A DNA stretch of 64,000 bases, from assembly GCA_035235625.1 (NCBI GenBank), contig CP141144.1:38376014-38440013 (forward strand), read 5' to 3'. Under the pieces are notes generated by a model. The model had not been told where the DNA came from. It saw nothing but the letters and a program-made list of their open reading frames with translations, and made no database searches. The DNA comes from Saururus chinensis (taxonomy: Eukaryota > Streptophyta > Magnoliopsida > Piperales > Saururaceae). A program made the translations under genes and the position numbers. Shown here piece by piece: positions 57,877-64,000 of this stretch (the first letter of the stretch is position 1; every line of letters starts with the position of its first letter).

Positions 57877-58335
57877 TATATACGTATGAAGTTTCACAAA
57901 ATTTTAAATAAATTAGGATGTCCCATAAGATATGAATGGTGTTTATGGAGGCAAAATTAATTGTCTTTTGAGTTGGGGTGGGAGAAGGTGAGACCTCTCC
58001 AAATACGGTTTTCCTTAGACCGGAAACCCGATGATTAATTCTATTTTGTGTTGTATTCTCACTAAAAAAGTTATAAAAATAAGGCTTTGTATTGAGAGAA
58101 ACTTTTATCATCTCATAGCATCAATGAATGGCCTCCCTTTGGAGATGAGGATGGGATGGGGACCGACCCACCCACATGCTGGCCTCCAAAGGACCCAAGC
58201 CCAGCCTAATCCTTTGCCACCACTAATTAGGACAAATGTTGGATACATTTGTATAAATACATAAAATTTGAAGTCTATTACCTATAGAGGTGGTAATATG
58301 TTGGGTCGATGATCACAAACAGGCCCGAACGGTGT
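57877..58335. other. unassigned spacer
   Basis: No gene is seen. A short GGGACCGACCCACCCACATG-rich segment lies around 58160. It ends at the GGTGT duplication of the next solo LTR. Confidence 0.4.
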
Positions 58336-59928
58336 TGTAATGACTCAAAAATTCACGGTAAAAATTTTAGTCTTTAATAAAGATGATTTAGAGCATTTAA
58401 TATTTATTTTATTGGTTAAAGATTTTTATGTGGTAATACTTTATAATATTATGGTAGAGATCAAAGAAATGAGTGTAATGAGTCAAAAACCATGTAAATC
58501 GGGGGTTGGGAGTGAAAGTTACAACCTCGAGAAGCGTGACTTAAACTAAAAGAACTCACTTCTAAAATACGGGTAAACATATTCATAAGTATCGTGGTTT
58601 CGTAGGGCTCATCAATACAAGTCCAACGGCACCAAGAACCCACAAAACGGAGATCGGGGTAAATAGTTATGACAGTTTTAAGATTTAAAGTTTAAAAAAA
58701 CAAAACAATCGCACGCACGCGAGATCGCACGTAGATGCGCGTTCAGGCGTGTGACAAACGCACTGATGCGCATTCATGCCACCATTTTTGGCGGTTTTTG
58801 GCGGTGCTGCTGCCTATTTAAGGGGGACAGGGTGAAAATTGGTTTTCACCCCCAATTTTGCATTCCCTCCTTGTTTTCTTCACTTCTGAGCCATCTTATG
58901 TCCGTTTTAACCCGTTCAAAAATTGTTTTCTACTAAATCAAGGGTGTTCTTCACAGTGGAAGCGTTATTTTCTTAAACCGACCTCTCTAAATTCAAGAAA
59001 ACCTTATCTTCCTCCTCATTTTCTCCACATCCTATTTATACTATTTCTGGTCGTTTCAAGTCCAATTCTGCCAGTTCAAAGGGCGTTCTCCACTAAAGTG
59101 ATCATGCTGAACATTGTGCTGGGGTTATTTTTATTGTCTAAAGCTTCTATATTTATGCATCCTTTACCCAAGGTTAAGGTAGGGTATTTTAAAGTCTAAA
59201 TAACTGCTTTGCTGATCAAAGTCAGTTTCTCTCGAAGTGTTTGATTTACATATAAGTATAATGTTGGTTGGATTTTTGTTTAAACTATGTGATCATTTTG
59301 CTACATATATCGATATGAATTGATTTTGTACACACCATGTAGTGTAGTATCGTGCATTGTTTTGAAGCCCGCAGAGAAAATAATCGGCTAGTGGCGCACA
59401 CAAGGTGGAGTATCATGGGAAAACTCCTTCCCTTAGTGGCCTCTGTTGTTCCATGAGGGTGGAGGTAGGCCGTTGGGTATCACGGCTCGTGGATCTAATT
59501 AAATTTGTAAATTTGTTTTGATTAATTTTAAAGATGTTTTGTTTAATATTTTTTAGATTTTAAATAATCCTACTGAGTATAAATATACTCACGCCCCTCC
59601 AAACTTTGCAGGTGATGCAACAATGGGAGAAGTGAATGAAGAAAAGATTTTTAAATAGGTGTCCGATTTGTAAAGGCACGATGTGCCAAGACAATTATAC
59701 TTTGGTATAACTACTAGCTCTATGTATAGTAAACTTTGGTATGTACATTAAGTTTATGTTATAAACTTTTGTTAATATGTTTTAAAATTTTTGGTTGTGC
59801 ACTTACTCCGACATATTTTATAAAAATGTTTAGTTGTTTCTCGTTAACGGCCGTCATAAGCCATTACATATTAATTATGCATATTAGATATTGTTTTTAC
59901 ATTATACAAAAAATGGGCAGCCGTTACA
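58336..59928 (+). mobile_element. solo LTR, target duplication GGTGT
   Basis: 1593 bp from TGTAATGACTC to GCAGCCGTTACA, with GGTGT at 58331-58335 and 59929-59933. A TATA-like CTATTTAAG lies at 58814-58822, preceded by a GCGCA/CACGC-rich U3. The conserved leader motif is at about 58895-58960 (GTCCGTTTTAACCCGTTC), the CATGGGG module reversed at 59385-59500, and the dyad TACTGAGTATAAATATACTCA-type block at 59571-59591 followed by TTTGCAGGTGATG. Frames inside are artefacts. Confidence 0.94.
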
Positions 59929-60508
59929 GGTGTCAAGCCACATTTGCAGCCATCACGTTCAACTTAGGACAAAAGTTGAAGTCTATTAGCTGTATAGATA
60001 TTAATATCAATATAAATATATTTTATATCATACTATATCAATATATAAAATTATATTTTTAATTTTTTAATATATGACTATGCCAAGAGCATACACATCT
60101 ACTTCATGGGCTATGCCATGCCTACTTTTTGTAGGAAGAAGCCAGCCCTTCTATTTATATCACAAGCCCTGGTGAGGGCCAACATGGCACAACTTGTTGT
60201 TACCACTACTTGCCTATTGCATATTTCAATACTTATATTTTATTGTAAAGTTTCACAAATTTTAAGACAACTCTAGGACTTTGTATCAATACACTTTTCA
60301 TGTGGCTGTAGGGTTAATATAGTATACAAATGAAGTTTGACAAGTTCTAAACCAATTAGGACTATGAAATTAATATTTTTTATGTGGCTTCAAAGTAAAA
60401 TGTATTCGAGAACTTATTGCAATATTTTTGGTCTCTTGAGTTGTAAATTAATTAAGAGTTTCTTTAAAATGAAAATAAGGTATAACATGGCAAAAATCTC
60501 GATCCCTC
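59929..60508. other. unassigned DNA
   Basis: It starts with the right-hand GGTGT. A/T-rich, with a TATATTAATATCAATATAAATAT-type patch near 60000. No gene is recognised. Confidence 0.4.
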
Positions 60509-61570
<1,062 letters not shown>

Positions 61571-61652
61571 TCCAAAAGTATCTCAATAATTTTCTTATTA
61601 TAGCATTCTCCTTTTCCTACCTGGGGAGGAAACCTACCCTAAAGGGACGTAA

Positions 61653-64000
61653 TGTAAGATCCTTAAATTTCAACTGATTTATTTAATTTTATTTAGTTGT
61701 TATTATGTAGTTTAATGTTAATTTGGTTAGTTTTGACTATTTTTAAATTTAAGGTGATTAATTAAGGTTTTAATTAAAATTTTCTTCCCTTTGATTGTTT
61801 TTATGTTAAGATAAGTCAATTCAAATTTTTTTGAAAATTTTTAAAATTTTGATTATTTTTCTAAAAATTTTGGGGGCGGGACCCGCCGTGGGCCTATGTT
61901 CATAATTTAGGATGATGGGTTCCATGAGACTCTAAAAACATATTATGATAGTAATTAACGGTTTCAAAATTGTTAGACATCATTTTGGGCTTAAAATAAA
62001 TAAAATTTCTATTTTTAGTGTTAAATTCTATTATACCTCATATTCTTGTTAGGTACCCCATTGTCTACTATAAATTGAATGGCACAACCACTTTCCTAAT
62101 TGGGAAGGGCTGAGATTTGGAGCTGAAGATAAAGATTAGTTTAATTTTATATTAACTACCTACTGTTTCTCCTAAACTTTCTGAATCTCATTTTTTCCAA
62201 GGATTAATCTTGATTTTTACCCTTAAAGCTTCTTATTTTGACCCCTATATCAAACCTCAATGTAAATTTTTGAACTAAATAAACCCTATATGTACAAGTT
62301 TTCAAATGATTTGGGCATTATCAAGCGGATTTATACAAGTATTAACAAAACCCTATTGTGGGTAAGATTTTGAAGGAGTTGGAGCATCAATTTCTTCCTA
62401 AATAGGTCTGTGTTTTCATATTTGAGTTTCAGTGAAGTTTTAAATGGGTTTGCATGGAGTTGGGCTTTAATGGCAGATTAAGAAAAGCTTAAACTTTCTT
62501 GTGATTTCTTCATATTTTTGTTGATAAATGACTAGATTTAATGTTTCTTAGCCTTAGATTTCATTATGATGATGTTTGGGAGCGAGATTTGAAGGTTTAA
62601 GAAGGATATGTGTATTTTCAGTTTTGGGTTTGAAAGGAAGAAGACGAACTAGAATTGCAGTTCGAAGAGCCCTGCAGGATGTTTGAACGACAATACTGCA
62701 GTTTTGGCAATTTTGGTTATGTTGCTTATTTTTATATTTTTCTTCCTAAATACTATTTCTTATGATTATGATGAGTAATTTATGTTAGAAAGATCTATTG
62801 TAAGGGCATGAATTTGATGATTTGAAACTATGATGAATGTTTAAGTATTATGTGGATTACATGTTATTCGGTGTGATTTCTTATCCTAAATCCATGGTTG
62901 AGTGATTCTTCATATTTTAATTATGATTTTAGCAAGTTTACAGTATGATAATGGATTTGGATACCTTTACATATCATGATTAAATTATGGGTGAATATTG
63001 GTGCCTTGTCTAGCTTCAAGTGTAGTAATGAATATGCTTACTTAAATCTAGTATAAGGTTGCACTTGATTTGAATTATGTTTTTCGATGGTTTCCACCCA
63101 TAATTTCAGTAAGAAACCAAGATTTAGTTCCCATAAGCATGTGTGTAGTATGTTGATGGGTTGTTCACAATGCATGTCCATATGCTTAGGATTAAATGTT
63201 ACTACCATGTACACACACATATGGGGGTAATTATGGTGAATGTTGACACATATGATTAAAAATTATGCATGTATGGCTCATGGGAGCAAATTTCACGAGT
63301 AAATATTAATGTAGTTATTGCTCACATATTTACCATGTTGTAGATGGATTTACGAATGAGATTTATCAAGATTAGCCATGGTTGATCGATTGGATGCAAT
63401 TGTGTGATATTGCTTGTCGGACTATTTGATCGATGGCTTATCAATATTGGTTGGTCTGAAAGGACATGATTTCAATTTGAGTTCCTACATGAAACATGGA
63501 TCCTCCCTGGGTTGAGTTGACTTGAATGCGGTTGAGATTTCTTGAGAAAGTCATCTAGACGCTAAGATTCCAGAGTAGTATGCCTTTTTGCACCAGCTAC
63601 CACATGTTTTAGGTTTTCCTTGTGGAAATCGAACTCTCATCACTGCAAGAGATGTCCAGGGCGAACACATTGCCCTAGGTCTTTGTGAGGAGATATAGGA
63701 CGTTCCCAGCCAGGACTATCCAAGGCGAGCAAACTGCTCTAGGTTTCTATAAGGAAATCAGACCTCCCTTTGTGGGTTGTTCAGGGTGAGCAAAAGGGCT
63801 GACTACCCCAAACACCCTAGGTTTCCATCTAGGAAATTAGATTTGATGTCTAGCTTGGGTTAAGGCCCCAGGTTTCCATGTTGGAAATCAAACTATATCT
63901 AGAACAGGTGGTATAATTGTATATCTCTCAATGATGGAGACATTCATCATTGTTGATGATGCATGTGTATGAAATAATATTATACCCAATTTACATAGGT
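61653..64000 (+). mobile_element. probable LTR start, continuing beyond the window
   Basis: TGTAAGATCCTTAAATTTC at 61653 resembles the TGTAAGGTCC start of the giant LTR family. A TATA-like ACTATAAATTG lies near 62068. From about 63600 to the end a GTTTCC...GGAAATC unit recurs at roughly 60-70 bp spacing (CTAGGTTTCC words), again a leader-type array. No coding is supported. The far end is outside the window. Confidence 0.55.

Noticed and set aside
58858..59199. 113-codon frame
   Set aside because: It lies inside the GGTGT solo LTR just after its TATA box and overlaps the conserved leader motif; no domain.

Overview
This is a gene-poor, AT-rich stretch of plant nuclear DNA, almost certainly from a flowering plant and probably a eudicot. 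The evidence is plant-specific LTR retrotransposon lineages (Athila-type with a tRNA-Asp primer site, Tekay/Del-like chromovirus, Ty1-copia), an endogenous plant pararetrovirus fragment, Stowaway, hAT and CACTA-like DNA elements, and an intact plant F-box gene with an FBA-type C-terminal half. The species cannot be named from the sequence. There is no bacterial, organellar or CRISPR content.

Layout. 1-3476: unassigned DNA with a CACTA-like end. 3477-15200: a minus-strand noncoding (LARD-like) LTR element, A, with 2.1 kb LTRs, a polypurine tract and an initiator tRNA-Met primer site. Its 3' LTR is split by a plus-strand relative, B (4917-8828), and its interior holds an Athila-type solo LTR (11637-13039, target duplication ATGTA). 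15568-17233: a minus-strand solo LTR (AGCCA). 18000-19560: an LTR fragment. 21200-22930: a broken transposon gene with a Ulp1-like peptidase. 25437-25853: an unrecognised coding remnant. 25917-29898: the 5' half of a decayed Athila-type element (LTR, primer site, gag, protease). 30271-31010: a chromovirus RT/RNase H fragment. 31011-34713: a third LARD-like element, C. 34714-40094: LTR debris, long purine/pyrimidine tracts and CACTA-like DNA. 40095-47704: a plus-strand LTR (2.9 kb) split by a 4.68 kb solo LTR (42514-47194, ATAGT). 47806-48790: a broken pararetrovirus reverse transcriptase. 49160-50282: Ty1-copia fragments. 50282-51481 (minus): the only intact gene, an F-box protein of 399 residues with a probable 5'UTR intron. 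54120-56459: a decayed F-box paralogue holding a hAT-like element and a MITE. 57586-57876: a Stowaway MITE. 58336-59928: a solo LTR (GGTGT). 60509-61570: a CACTA-like element. From 61653 a further LTR runs off the window.

The main story is repeated nesting and solo-LTR formation. Four solo LTRs carry exact 5 bp target duplications, and a fifth pair differs by one base. Otherwise different LTRs share noncoding modules: a leader motif near the expected transcription start, a TGAGTAT/ATACTCA dyad followed by an acceptor-like CAG, a module of about 125 bp around a CATGGGG core, and an array of units of roughly 60 bp in the leader. The F-box gene and its dead neighbour lie in the same orientation and look like a tandem duplication. 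A copia LTR abuts the intact copy so closely that its first bases appear to supply the last codon and the stop.

All boundaries were read by eye. Those defined by TG...CA ends plus target duplications are firm to the base; fragment edges may be off by tens of bases.
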